Shown here one piece after another: positions 53,847 to 64,000 of a stretch of DNA of 64,000 nt. The translations under genes and the position numbers were made by a program. Position 1 is the first letter of the stretch. Each line of letters begins with the position of its first letter. Below the pieces are notes generated by a model. It was given only the letters and a program-made list of their open reading frames with translations. It had not been told where the DNA came from and searched no databases. The DNA is from Rhexocercosporidium sp. MPI-PUGE-AT-0058 (taxonomy: Eukaryota > Ascomycota > Leotiomycetes > Helotiales), in contig JAGTJL010000005.1 in the NCBI GenBank assembly GCA_020746875.1, positions 1,674,001 through 1,738,000 on the forward strand, read 5' to 3'.

Positions 53847-56800
53847 TTTGCCTAGTGGCTCATTCCTTTCTCACTTACGTACACAGAGATGAATTCGTGG
53901 CATATTTGGAGTTCATTGCTTGCATCTCTAGTGACGCAGAGCTTTTTGGGCGTCAGGTTGATACCCTTCTTCTGGTTCGGAATTCATGATCAACGATTTC
54001 CTTTCTTCCGTCAGGGATGCATTCGGATTATGTGGAGTTCCTTAGGATGGGGCTTGTATCTGCTTTTCTAGGGATTTTAGGGATGGGATTTGTCTGGTAT
54101 TCATGAACGCATTATCGTTCCGGACATTTAGTTGTATATTCTTTGGCATTTTAGATGCACATATTACACCATATACTCACTCGTTCTTGAAGTTTTCTAC
54201 CCCGCCTAGATTTTGCTTCCCTCTGATATACCGACGACTCAGCTGTCTCTCCTTTTAGGATTTGGATCATTCCAGAATTTTGTCATTCTAGCACTAGCAA
54301 ACTTCGGCTAAGATTTCTGCCCCTTTTTGACTCTAGTAAAAATTAGAAGTTAGTCGCATATAGCATTTCTTGTTTTGATCGGAACGCCACAATCCGGGGA
54401 AGTTTCAACTCCTCGCATCGACAGAAGTAGGTATCGGGATGCGAGGGTTATTTATATTCCAAACCGCAAATACAACTCACCAAACAAAGTACATACCGGA
54501 CTCGGGAACACCCATCTTCCTGTCAAATATGCATATGGAACTGAGAGATGAGATGGTTTGCATATTAACATTCAGAATAACTGAAAGTCATGCTGAATGT
54601 TGATGCGCAATATATCCCCGTGACAATTGCCACTGGGAGAATGGAGGCAGGAATGATCCCCCTCACATTGGTTTGATCTTCACGACAGGAGGCAACAGAT
54701 TCGTCTGATGTCTAGCAGTGGTACGATCGTCCCGCACGAGGATCCCGAGGACTCATTTGGGCAGTAGAGGGGCGGGAAAAGTAAGTAGAGTTCAACTCGT
54801 CAAGATGATATCAACAAGAAATGAGTGAGAGAGGTTCGCTCTTCAGCCGTCTGGCGATTTTGAAGGATGTAACCCAGATGTCACTCTCAAATTCCTCAAA
54901 AGCTTACTGTATCTGATTTGAGGCTTATCTGAAGTAAGACTGGTCATGCAGCCGCGGGAAGTTAAGCTTTCCGACGTTCAGGTCGCATCGTGGTGTCAAC
55001 ATGACGGAGAACCAAATGTTTGACAAGCCTCGAAAGCTGACCTGAAGTCAACAATTCCACCAACGAGACTTAGTCCTCTGGATCCAGCCAGCGGATCCAG
55101 ATCAACATGTTCCATCAACGCGACACATCGCACCGTCACCAACCCTGCACCACATCATTTCTCGGCGCTTCCCATTGGATGTCACCAACCTCGTTTCAGG
55201 CCGTTTCACGCGTCCTTGAAGCGTGCGATTCGTGCACACGCAAGTCAAGCTTCAAGATGGCCGGGCGGCTGCTCAAAGAGTGTAAGGAGAGACAAGAACT
55301 GTTAGAGATGCCAAGACTACGACTCGGCTTCAATTTACCTGTTCGTGGCATGATGGGCAGGTCCATGTGGATGATCACTGAATGATGGGGCATGATTAGT
55401 TTTGAAGGGGCATATCCAGGCTGTGAGATCCGTGTTTAGAGACAACTCCATTTCTGAGTTTGGAGACAGACGTGGAATCTCAAAGTGACCTTGACTACTC
55501 TGTTCTGAAGCTCTGATTTCGATATCTTCAAAGTAGTAAACTTCATTGTGGACATGAGTCTAGACTTGCAGTAGTGGCGCTGTCAGTCATTGGTCTCGGG
55601 CCTCTGAAGTGATCGCGGCTGTGGCGCACGCACAGGTGGAGCAAAGCGAGTTTCAGAGCCCTCCAAAAGGAGACGACCGAAACGCCAGGCTGACAAAGAT
55701 AGATTTCAATTCTGCTTCCCACAGAAACAAATCGCTTGCTTGCTTGGCTGTCGTCAAAAGTTGACTCCAGGAGAAGAAATCTTGGTAGCCGCGCTGGCAC
55801 TCTTGCTTTTGTTTCGTTTGTGATCGACGGCTCTTGGTGCTTGGGAGGTTGGCGAGATCGCTTGCGAAGCTCAAGCTTCACTTGGATGTCTTGGAAGGCT
55901 TGGGGTCTCTGTTAAACAGATCAAAGATTTATATTAGGAAGAACCTGGGAGGGGATTGTCCTCTCGAGGAACTCGAGCTTCACATCTCGGTATTGATTCT
56001 GTCGGTACAGATCGGATGACAGTGGTTTTGGGTCCGGTTCAGTTTTACCCTCTGCGAGAGATGCACTGGAAGGCAGAGCTCGAAAGCTCCTTGACGCCGT
56101 TGAGCTCAATAATTGGTACGGCAAAGTCACGAGTCCTAGTTTGAGCTTGTTCGAGATCGAGGTTGGTCGGAAGCAATGCACCAAGGTGTGGGTTTCAGAG
56201 TGTCAGATCCAGCAGATCGCCGTCGAGGGGACGCCATGGCACTTATCACCCACTCGATTTGCCCCTCAGACAATCTGGACCGAACATTGCTGCGAACATC
56301 GAGATCTTATTCACTCTACTTGAGTCTTGGCTGACCAGTGCAAAAGCTTTCCATTTAGGGCAACATACTTGGAGTCTGGACCCCGGTATGTTTGGCTCGG
56401 TACTCGACCGGATTCCTCACGGTCGCCAAAGCAAAAGGGTGCCGCGAGAGTTCTCGGGATCGCTTCCAAACCTTCTCGCTTTCATCTTCTAGGGAACGTC
56501 AACATTCACATCCAATTCTGAGCCAACATGGGTTCGAAGACGTGTCTCAATCTGTCAACGTCAGCCGCATCCACTATCTTGGCACACCAGTGAAGCCACT
56601 TGTAGGGTCCTGGACATCTCCTGGGGGCGCGGCTCTCCACCAACCCCTGCCCCTATTCCCCAGTCCCTGCCTCGTTCCTTGCATCTCTCGCTTGCGTCCT
56701 CAACCACTCCCGTCCTCGTCCTGCGAAACCTCCTCCATCCAACCAAACATCCAGTGGTGTTGCTCAAATGGTATGCTGTCTCGCTGTGCACTGACGACAC

Positions 56801-57271
56801 CATGGCCCCATTCAACACCCTCCTGCATTGCTCCACAGACTGGATTTCTGCATCGGGCTTGCCTGCATTGAGCCTGGGTCCCCACTGTCATGCCACACCC
56901 TGTGTCTGGGCTCTGCATCTCCGATGTTTTACCCAGCTCGAGGCGATCCTATAGAAGCCTTCCGAGGGTTCATGCGAAAACATCCACTTCTCTTGGTCAA
57001 GTTCATTCGGTTTCTTTAAAACTACTTTCTCTTCCCCATCTCCCCTTCCTGTATCTTGTTTTGCTCCTCCATTCATCTTTGTTTTCTTGATCTTTCTTCC
57101 TGGGGCAGGGCTTCCATTTTTTCTTCTTTTTGAAAAGCTGTGCTGAGTATCCTTCTTTTGATTGCCTTCGAATTCTCCGCGACCATTCTTTGAAGCAGAG
57201 GCATTCGACTTTTACCACCCTTTATCTTCGAAACTACCACCTGGTGTGGATTTAGAAAAAATACTATCACG
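53847..57271. other. Long intergenic region upstream of the protease gene
   Basis: 3.4 kb, the longest gene-free stretch outside the transposon island. Several open frames of 60-160 codons occur on both strands, but none has family features, good splice structure or biased composition. The last ~250 bp (57020-57271) are pyrimidine-rich, typical of the sequence before a strongly expressed fungal start codon. It could hold ncRNA or long 5' UTR exons that I cannot see. Confidence 0.45.
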
Positions 57272-58745
57272 ATGCCTTCTATAGTACAACTTCAGGTGTT
57301 GCTGCTCCTCGCCCTCGTCAGCTTCGCCCTTGCTGTCCCAACGAAAAATGCGCCAATACAGAAACGCAGCTTCAAGGTTGAGCGAGTAGCGAACCCCAAC
57401 TTCAAGGGCCGAACTGTTGGTGCAGGAACAAGGGCACTCATCAAGGCGCACAGGAAATATGGTGTAGCTCTTCCTCAGGGACTCGTCGATGCCATGAACG
57501 CCGCCAACGCAGCAAACGCAGCATCAAGTGTCGCTGAGGCTTTGTCTAACTCTGCCAGTATCCAGGTTGGTGTACCAGCTGGCGGTGAGAAGAAGGCGAA
57601 GGCGAAGGCTTCCGGAACCAGATCGGCTACACGTCCTTTGTCAACTGGTGGTGTTTCTTCTGGGGCGGCGAACGGAACTGCTGGGAAGGGCGTCGGTAAA
57701 GTCACGGCTACTCCAGAGCAGGGAGATGTCGAGTACCTCTCCCCAGTAACAATCGGTGGACAAACCATCAACATGGACTTCGACACTGGATCTTCCGATC
57801 TGTGGGTGTTTAGCACGGGCCTTAGCCCGGCCTCGCAAGCAGGCCACACCCCATACGATGCTACCAAGTCCACCACCTCCAAGGTCCTGACTGGAGCTTC
57901 CTGGTCAATTTCCTACGGTGATGGTTCCGGAGCCAAGGGAGTCGTCGTAACCGATACCGTCAATATTGGAGGAGCATCAGTAAAGAACCAAGCCGTCGAA
58001 ATGGCAACCGCCGTCTCTCAATCCTTCGTCGCAGACGTCAACTCCAACGGCCTTGTCGGCCTCGCCTACTCAAAACTCAACACCATCAAGCCCACTCAAC
58101 AAAAGACCTTCTTCGATAACGCCATGCCCAGCCTCGCCATGCCCGTCTTCACCGCTGACCTCCGCAAGGCCGCGGTCGGCTCCTACGAGTTCGGCAACAT
58201 TGACTCCACAAAGTTCAACGGCTCTCTCACCTGGGCAAACGTCAATACCACCCAAGGCTTCTGGCAGTTCTCCTCCAACAAGTTCCAAGTCGGAACCGGC
58301 GCCCCAATGACCATCCAAGGCGGTCAGGCTATCGCTGATACCGGAACTACCCTCATGTTGGCCAACGCTGCTATCGTCAACGCCTACTACAGTCAGGTTA
58401 ACGGCGCTGTCAACAATGCTACAGTCGGTGGTGTCACTTTCCCTTGCAACTCCCAACTCCCAGATCTTGCTGTCGATGTTGGTGGTTCGTACATGGCTAC
58501 TGTCCGTGGAAGTGATATCAACTTCGCCCCTGTCGATGCTGCTGGTACCAGTAAGTCCCCGATCTTTCTCACAATCCTACTTCCATTACAGTAGTTGGTA
58601 CTAACATACATCCTTCACAGCCTGCTTCGGAGGTGTCCAAGCCATCGCCAGCAACCTTCAGATCTACGGAGATATCATGTTCAAGTCCCAGTTCGTCGCC
58701 TTCAACGGAGGCAACAACTCCCTCGGCATGGCTCCCCACCAGTAG
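57272..58745 (+). CDS. Secreted pepsin-like aspartic protease (family A1)
   Basis: Two exons, 57272-58550 and 58621-58745, 70-bp GTAAGT..TTCACAG intron; 467 residues. The signal peptide MPSIVQLQVLLLLALVSFALA is followed by a propeptide with Lys-Arg at 31-32, an Ala/Asn-rich helix and a basic/Ser stretch. The mature enzyme starts near residue 150 (DVEYLSPVTIGGQTINMDFD). Catalytic Asp171 lies in DTGSSDLW and Asp356 in ADTGTT. The flap is WSISYGDGSGAKGVV and the end is FNGGNNSLGMAPHQ. The layout matches aspergillopepsin/endothiapepsin, acid endopeptidases secreted for nutrient acquisition. The mature part has few cysteines (two near the C-terminal lobe), as in the family. Confidence 0.95.
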
Positions 58746-59413
58746 ATGCATCTCACCGCAAAAAAACACTTCTGATCACAGCTATACTTTGCATATCGAG
58801 CATGACAGAAGATAGTAATAGACATTTTCTTTTTTTAATGTGGAGCACCGTATCTTGATGCTTACTAAATGGGTGGAGGGGCGCACTGTGGTAGTGTATA
58901 TGACTTGATGGAACGGGATCGGAGAAGATGTGGAAAGGGGCTGTGATGTTCTCATCCTGCTAAATGTACAGAATTTTCTACTTTCTTTTGTTCACACCTA
59001 GACAGGGCTGATTGTAAATGAGAGACATCGCATAGCGGAACCATTTGTTGTACATAGTTCAATGACTTGATAAAATACCTATTTCGGACTTCTGGATGAT
59101 CTGTTTTTGTTTTGACGTTTGTGCTCGGGCTGTGTACTGTATGAAACTCTCTCAACAAAGTCTTGTCGCATTTCCGTGTCATGTCATCTGATCTAAGCAA
59201 CTACCCAAACAACAACCAAAAAAGACCAGCAACAAAACATGAAGCAAGTGCTTTGATGCCCCTCTGCCTGTTCATACTCCTGGTAGCTAAAATAATAAAT
59301 AGGAACCGAGACTTTAGTACTTGGGCTAAGAAAGCGATACGACTTGCAGTGACAGCCTCAGAGACATCCAGTCCGTGACTAAATACAGGGACATCCGAAA
59401 ATCCAGGTTCTGT
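58746..59413. other. 3' flank of the protease gene; no gene seen
   Basis: About 670 bp. AT-rich stretches downstream of 58745 (TTTTCTTTTTTTAATG near 58830) could serve polyadenylation. No coding frame is supported. Confidence 0.45.
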
Positions 59414-59881
59414 TTAGTCGCATCCGTACAGGATGTTCAGAGTGTGCCGAGGTAGGTGTGCTAACGATACGACTCTCTCGCAAAACAAGAGGTTTGCAAC
59501 ATGTTGTCTCTTGAGGTCTCGTTCTTCCATGTAAGGGCTGGGTGATCTTTTGTCACAAAGAAGAGGGTTCGAATAACATATTACTTGCTGGTACCTGAGC
59601 GGATTCGCAGTATATCGCTTCTTAAGTGTTGGCATTTCTAGGCCTGGGCTAGCCTTTCTCTTCCCATCTGCTGAATTAAGAGACATGTCATTTTTGGTCG
59701 TCGATGATCGTTCGGGACAAGGATGTATTGGAGGTGACGGCAGGTCATTGATTGTGATGCGACGAGAAAAGGGGATATTGTCGGTCTGAAATTTGGAAGA
59801 TCTGTCGGGGGACAATTTGATCCAATCTGTGAAGCAGGAGTCGTCCCAAGGGTAGGGATTTGGGGATTCTTGTGGCAACAT
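59414..59881 (-). CDS. Hypothetical protein, 155 residues
   Basis: Open frame from ATG 59881 (MLPQESPNPYPWDDSCF..) to 59414. The protein is polar and Pro/Ser-rich. It has a block FSRRITINDLPSPPIHPCP and a possible bipartite nuclear signal (KRKASPGLEMPTLKKR), and the C-terminal third is basic and Cys-containing. No family was recognised. No introns are needed, but the upstream region (60160-59890) may hold a 5' exon. Composition is plausible for a real gene, but random origin cannot be excluded. Confidence 0.4.
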   Translation of the reverse strand: MLPQESPNPYPWDDSCFTDWIKLSPDRSSKFQTDNIPFSRRITINDLPSPPIHPCPERSSTTKNDMSLNSADGKRKASPGLEMPTLKKRYTANPLRYQQVICYSNPLLCDKRSPSPYMEERDLKRQHVANLLFCERVVSLAHLPRHTLNILYGCD

Positions 59882-61257
59882 CGTGGACACAAATTTTTGC
59901 ACTTCTGGACTTGATGTGTATCTCTATTGCTTTAGTAATGCGTAGGAATGTAGCTGAGATGATGTGGCCTGTAGCTACTTCTGGTTGAGAAATAGAAGTT
60001 GGATGATTGTATAGGGGTTTGGATGTGGAAGAAGGGAGATAGATGGTGAGGAAGTGTTTACTTGATGAGAGAAAAGAGGAAGGGACTATGCGTGAATCGG
60101 ACTTCAAATACCTAGAGGCCGCAATGATATTACTTGTAGAGAGGAAAGAGTGATCCAAGATACATCGAGAAGTATGTATTTATTTACTTGGCAGGGGCAT
60201 GTGAGTTGGCTGGCCTCACTCCTTTTCATTTGTTCAATTTGGCAAGAGCATGCGCTTGGCAATACCCAACTTCCGTTGATAAGTCCCAATTCCTCCATCA
60301 AATTACCCATGGGGCACGGCCAGCATATTATCTCTTGAGCTTAGTTTCTAAGTCTTTCCATTGGCCATGGGCCTTTGTGGTAATATATTCCTGGCCTGTG
60401 GGTTTCAGACAAGCGCTACAGCACAGGAAAACAATCACACACAAAGATGTGGACCATGGCTTATTAAACGCTAAGACGAGAGCTTCTAAGCTGAAATTTG
60501 TGTTGGCTAAAACTCCTGTCAGTGATGTACCTTTAATTATTACTACTGATCGGTAGATGCTGCTGCATTAATTAGTACCTTCATAACTGTTGAGGATGAG
60601 TGCTCCCTGTCGTCGTTAAACTTAAAGGTCTTTTACCAACTAAATGACAAGGGTCAAGAATTATTGTGCTCTTAGGTATGTTATATGGATCCTGTCATAC
60701 TGATTTTGTGGGTGTTGTTCACATCATCCTGCAGACGGATAGGTTTGTTGTAGAGCAACGCCGGAGTATTGCCGAAGTTGCAAGTAAACAAAAGTTCGCG
60801 AACTGAACAGCATCATCTCGAATTCACTTTGCGCGATTCTGGACACCTGATTTCTCCAGACCACCCACACTAGTCTTTTTTTTTTTGAAAGCAATCAGAT
60901 GCCTGGGCAAGTCTGGCACCGAGGCAAGATGACGTTACCTCGTCTTGAATAATTTCCACTTTCCGTTCCTCGAACGTCAACAATACCACAACCTCGACAT
61001 ACCCCACGCATTTACTTTTACTGCTCTCCATACCCTCGCACCTGATATCTCTCATAACAGTTCGATTTATCGCCATTTGCCAAGCTACAAGTCATTCTCT
61101 GTTACCATTTTCTCAATTCGAGTTCAACTTCAGGGTCTCCTCGGACACATTCACACGACCTCACAATCTCATAATTCGAGCACCATCACAACACCAACTT
61201 GCTTATTCAACAACTACAAACCTTCTCAAATATCTCAGACTACAAAAACCCTCCAAG
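59882..61257. other. Intergenic; 5' region of the BTB gene
   Basis: About 1.4 kb. The last ~330 bp (60930-61257) are C/A- and C/T-rich and look like a 5' untranslated leader. A run of ten T lies at about 60876. No gene is supported. Confidence 0.45.
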
Positions 61258-63734
61258 ATGCCTACTAAGACTAGCAATTGGTCTACCGAACAAATCACTT
61301 TCGTCATGGAACAAAGCATCGCTGGAGTCAAGCCCGCAGAGATCGGAAAGGCAGTAAAGGGTAGATGGCCGGATAAAGAGATTGCAAAAAGTGCCATATC
61401 TGGTTTGATTGCTCGTCAAAACAAAAAGAAGAATGCTGCTCAGGGGAAGGGACATTCGTCTAGAGAAACCTCAGCTGCCCCATCTATGTCGGCTCGATCT
61501 GAGATCAGCGAGTCGTTCAAGCCTGCCATCAGTTCGCCTCAGGTCCCAGAGACTCCTCAACATCGTCCAGTCACTCCTATCCAAAAGTTCGCTACGCCAA
61601 ATACATCTCCTAAGATTCAACCCTTCTCCTCTTTCAAGTAAGTACACACTGTGAATACATGCCTTTTTCCTTTGGCAACATGAATTCGAGTTTCAATGCG
61701 GTGGTCAAATTTATTGACGAGCGAGAGGAATTTTCTAATGGCACAGGAAAATCTGTCTCACGCCTTTTCACAGCTTCAGGACTTTTAAGAACCTGTCACT
61801 AACTCTGTGATCCTAGGACTCCACCTCCTACTTCATCCACACAAGCTACAAGCAACCTAGATAGCACATACGGCGATGAGAGTAGTCACCGATCGCACAA
61901 GAAGGAGGACTCTTTTGTCTCAGCCCCAAGAGACATTCCAGCCTTACCTGATGTCTCACAAGGAGAGAGTCGAAGAACTTCGACAGCAGCTTTCTTAGAA
62001 AGACTCGTCTCTCTCTCACCTGGAGAAGGTGGCATCAACACTGACTTTAATCGTCCAAGCGAGTCCCTAACTAAGGAAGCAACCAAGTCCCCCGACACCG
62101 TTCCCCATTTTGAGTCGATCGTCCTCAAACGGCTCTCAGAAGGCTACGATTCCACAGTATTCTCTAACACAACTGGCTCCTCGGCGTCCAACAACGCTCC
62201 CCATTCTTTCTCCGAGGATTCTTCTAACTCTAGATTCAAGGGTTCGGTGAATGACTCTTCCATGCACCGTGCTGGCGATAACGACAAGTCTGCCATATAT
62301 TCACCCCATCCATCTACCGAACTCCCAAAAGAAAATCTTGAGTTCAAGGAACCATTCCCTGACTTTGACAACGATATGGCAAATAGACTCCTTGAAGACA
62401 TTACTCCAGTACCTTTTCCAACTCTCCACGACCCTGAGCTCGCCGATTCTTTTGTTGACTCGGACTACTCTCCTGAGAACATCGAGCTAGAAGCCGAAGA
62501 AAACCTAGTTCAGACTGTTGAGTCCTCTCCGACTGAGGTCAAAACCAAGTCAGCCACCATCGAAAAGTTCGACGTCGAGGTCGGAGTTGAACCTACTCAC
62601 CAAGTCCAAACTAAGGTTGCTGTCGTTGAAGAGGTCGACGTAGAAGTTGCTAATATCGCCAAGTCTGTAGACAAAGACCAAGTAAATGTCACTGATATTG
62701 AGGAAATCGAAGCTGAAGTTGAGACTGACATTGCAGAGCTCGCTTCAGCCATTGATGAAGTCGACTCAACTCCTGTCGCCTCTCCTAAATCAACAACTCC
62801 CGATCTCAACCTCACCCCTCGTGCGCCTCTACAACTAACCATTCCACCAGCAGTCAAAATGGCAATACAAATCGCTCCGATGGTTAATCTCGCTCCTACT
62901 CCTATCCCCTCTACCACTCCTGCCAAGACGCCAAACTTCTTCGAGTAAGTTCTCCTCCTGTTTCTCGCCTTTAACTTAACCATCTCGTCCCCTCAATTTC
63001 CACTCGGACAATAATCTGACAGCTTCAACAGAGAACTCGGCTCCGAGATCATCGCCCTCTACGTCGGTGTCAAGCGCAAAGAATTCCTCGTCCACGGCAA
63101 TCTCCTGCGTCTCAAGTCTCTCTTCTTCAAACAGTTCGTCTTTCCAACCAACGACACCGGCGTCGCCGAATACTATCGCCCCGACTCCGATCCCGAAGCC
63201 GTAGGTCTCATGATCAACTGGCTCTACCGTCAAGGCCTCGATCTCATCCCAGGTACTCTCCCAAGCGCAACCACAAAGGGCACCGACGAGCACACCACCT
63301 TCACAAAAGCCACTAGCCGCGCCATCCAAGTTTACATCCTCGCAGAGAAGCTCGACATGGACGAACTAACGGACCTCATCATGGCCTCCCTCGGCTCCGC
63401 TTACGCCCGCTACAAGACCTACCCCTCTGCCACTGACATCGCCACCGTCTACAACTGCAGCGCTCACGGTTCCCGTCTTCGTAAGTACATGGCTCGCGCC
63501 TACCAAGTCCTAGCCGGTCTCGAGGACGGCGATATCGAGGGCGCGGGATGGACTGCTGAGGAGGTTGACGAGGTCGTTACGGAAGTTCCAGCTCTGTTTA
63601 AGGATTTCAGAGCTTTGAATCGGAAGAGTAAGGGTGTGGAGTCGAAGGAGTTGAGCGAGGAGTTGGTTTGCTCTTATCATGTTCATGGGGTTGGGGAGAA
63701 GTGTCTTTCGGAGGGTCTGAACTTTCGTGGTTAG
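61258..63734 (+). CDS. BTB/POZ-domain protein with N-terminal helix-turn-helix-like segment
   Basis: Three exons: 61258-61637, 61817-62944, 63032-63734, with GTAAGT donors and phase-consistent joins; 736 residues. Residues 8-45 (WSTEQITFVMEQSIAGVKPAE, then WPDKEIAKSAISGLI) resemble a small DNA-binding SANT/HTH-like helix set. A long disordered middle follows, Ser/Thr/Pro-rich with an acidic repeat-like section (VEVGVE, VDVEVANIA, IEAEVETDIAELA). The BTB domain is at about 503-620 (IIALYVGVKRKEFLVHGNLL, SLFFKQFVF, DPEAVGLMINWLYRQGL, FTKATSRAIQVYILAEKLDM). BTB mediates dimerisation or Cul3 binding. It is unrelated in layout to the damaged BTB pair on the left. The stop is at 63732-63734. Confidence 0.85.
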
Positions 63735-64000
63735 TTTTGCCATTCCTCTCCTTTCTTCAGATAATGGTATTGGGAAGTTGAGAGCTTGGGCTAATTTTGT
63801 GCAGGTTCGACTGCTTAGATCGACCGTTCAGCTTTGGATAAGCGGGAGGACATTGAGTGACTTTGTATCGATCTGAATTTCTGGTACCATGTACTTGGAT
63901 TTCTGGAAGACACACTTCGCACGACTTCTCATACCACTGCACTCCATCTGCGTTTCTCGAGACGCTTGTCCCTTGAAACTGCATCAGGAAGGCAACTACA
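63735..64000. other. 3' flank at the window edge
   Basis: 266 bp after the BTB gene. No coding frame is supported. Confidence 0.4.

Noticed and set aside
56392..56871. 159-codon plus-strand frame upstream of the protease
   Set aside because: Low-complexity Pro/Ser/Cys translation with equally long frames on the other strand; not supportable.
59560..59585. GGTTCGAAT-like tRNA B-box
   Set aside because: No matching A-box, acceptor stem or anticodon arm nearby, and it lies inside an open frame.
1..64000. CRISPR arrays, operons, ribosome binding sites
   Set aside because: This is eukaryotic nuclear DNA with spliced genes; no spaced direct-repeat arrays were seen.

Overview
The window is a piece of a filamentous ascomycete genome (Pezizomycotina; gene content such as 2EXR, BTB, Whi5/GTB and Ecm33-like proteins would fit Leotiomycetes, but I cannot fix the species). 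Genes are mostly split by short introns of about 40 to 180 bp with GT..AG borders and CTAAC/CTAAT-type branch sites. Intron-containing models below were assembled by eye from the DNA and all keep phase across their junctions.

Region 1 (1-4892) is a decayed flank. It holds the 3' part of an Ecm33-like cell-wall gene running off the left edge, an AIG2-like gamma-glutamylcyclotransferase gene with an in-frame stop, a broken BTB/POZ gene, and the 3' half of a second BTB/POZ gene.

Region 2 (4893-21085) is a nested transposon island. A hAT DNA transposon (13-bp TIRs, 8-bp target duplication ACCATTAG) has inserted into the second BTB gene and split it; the 5' half lies at 21086-21659. Inside the hAT element sits a 12.5-kb Ty3/Gypsy LTR retrotransposon (281-bp LTRs, CTAT duplication, polypurine tract, gag-PR-RT-RNase H-IN order), and a 189-bp solo LTR (TCTTT duplication) sits in a hAT intron. 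The hAT and Gypsy elements are saturated with C-to-T/G-to-A changes of the repeat-induced point mutation (RIP) type. The solo LTR is not.

Region 3 (22109-64000) is ordinary gene-rich euchromatin. In order: a TCAB1/Swt21-type WD40 protein (+), a large protein with a C-terminal XPF-like region resembling Zip2/SHOC1 (-), a 2EXR protein (-), the DNA-repair protein Rad4/XPC (-), an MDP-1-type HAD phosphatase (-), a GNAT acetyltransferase (+), a choline/amino-acid permease (+), a short-chain dehydrogenase (-), an unrecognised four-exon gene (-), an 84-residue Tyr/Asn/Gly-rich protein (-), an AIG1-like GTPase (-), a frameshifted unrecognised gene (+), a four-TM small membrane protein (+), a Whi5/Nrm1-type G1/S repressor (+), a secreted pepsin-like protease (+), a small unrecognised ORF (-) and a 736-residue BTB protein (+). 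I see no operon-like or biosynthetic cluster logic. The genes look like independent housekeeping and environmental-response genes. No tRNA, rRNA, CRISPR or viral gene was recognised.
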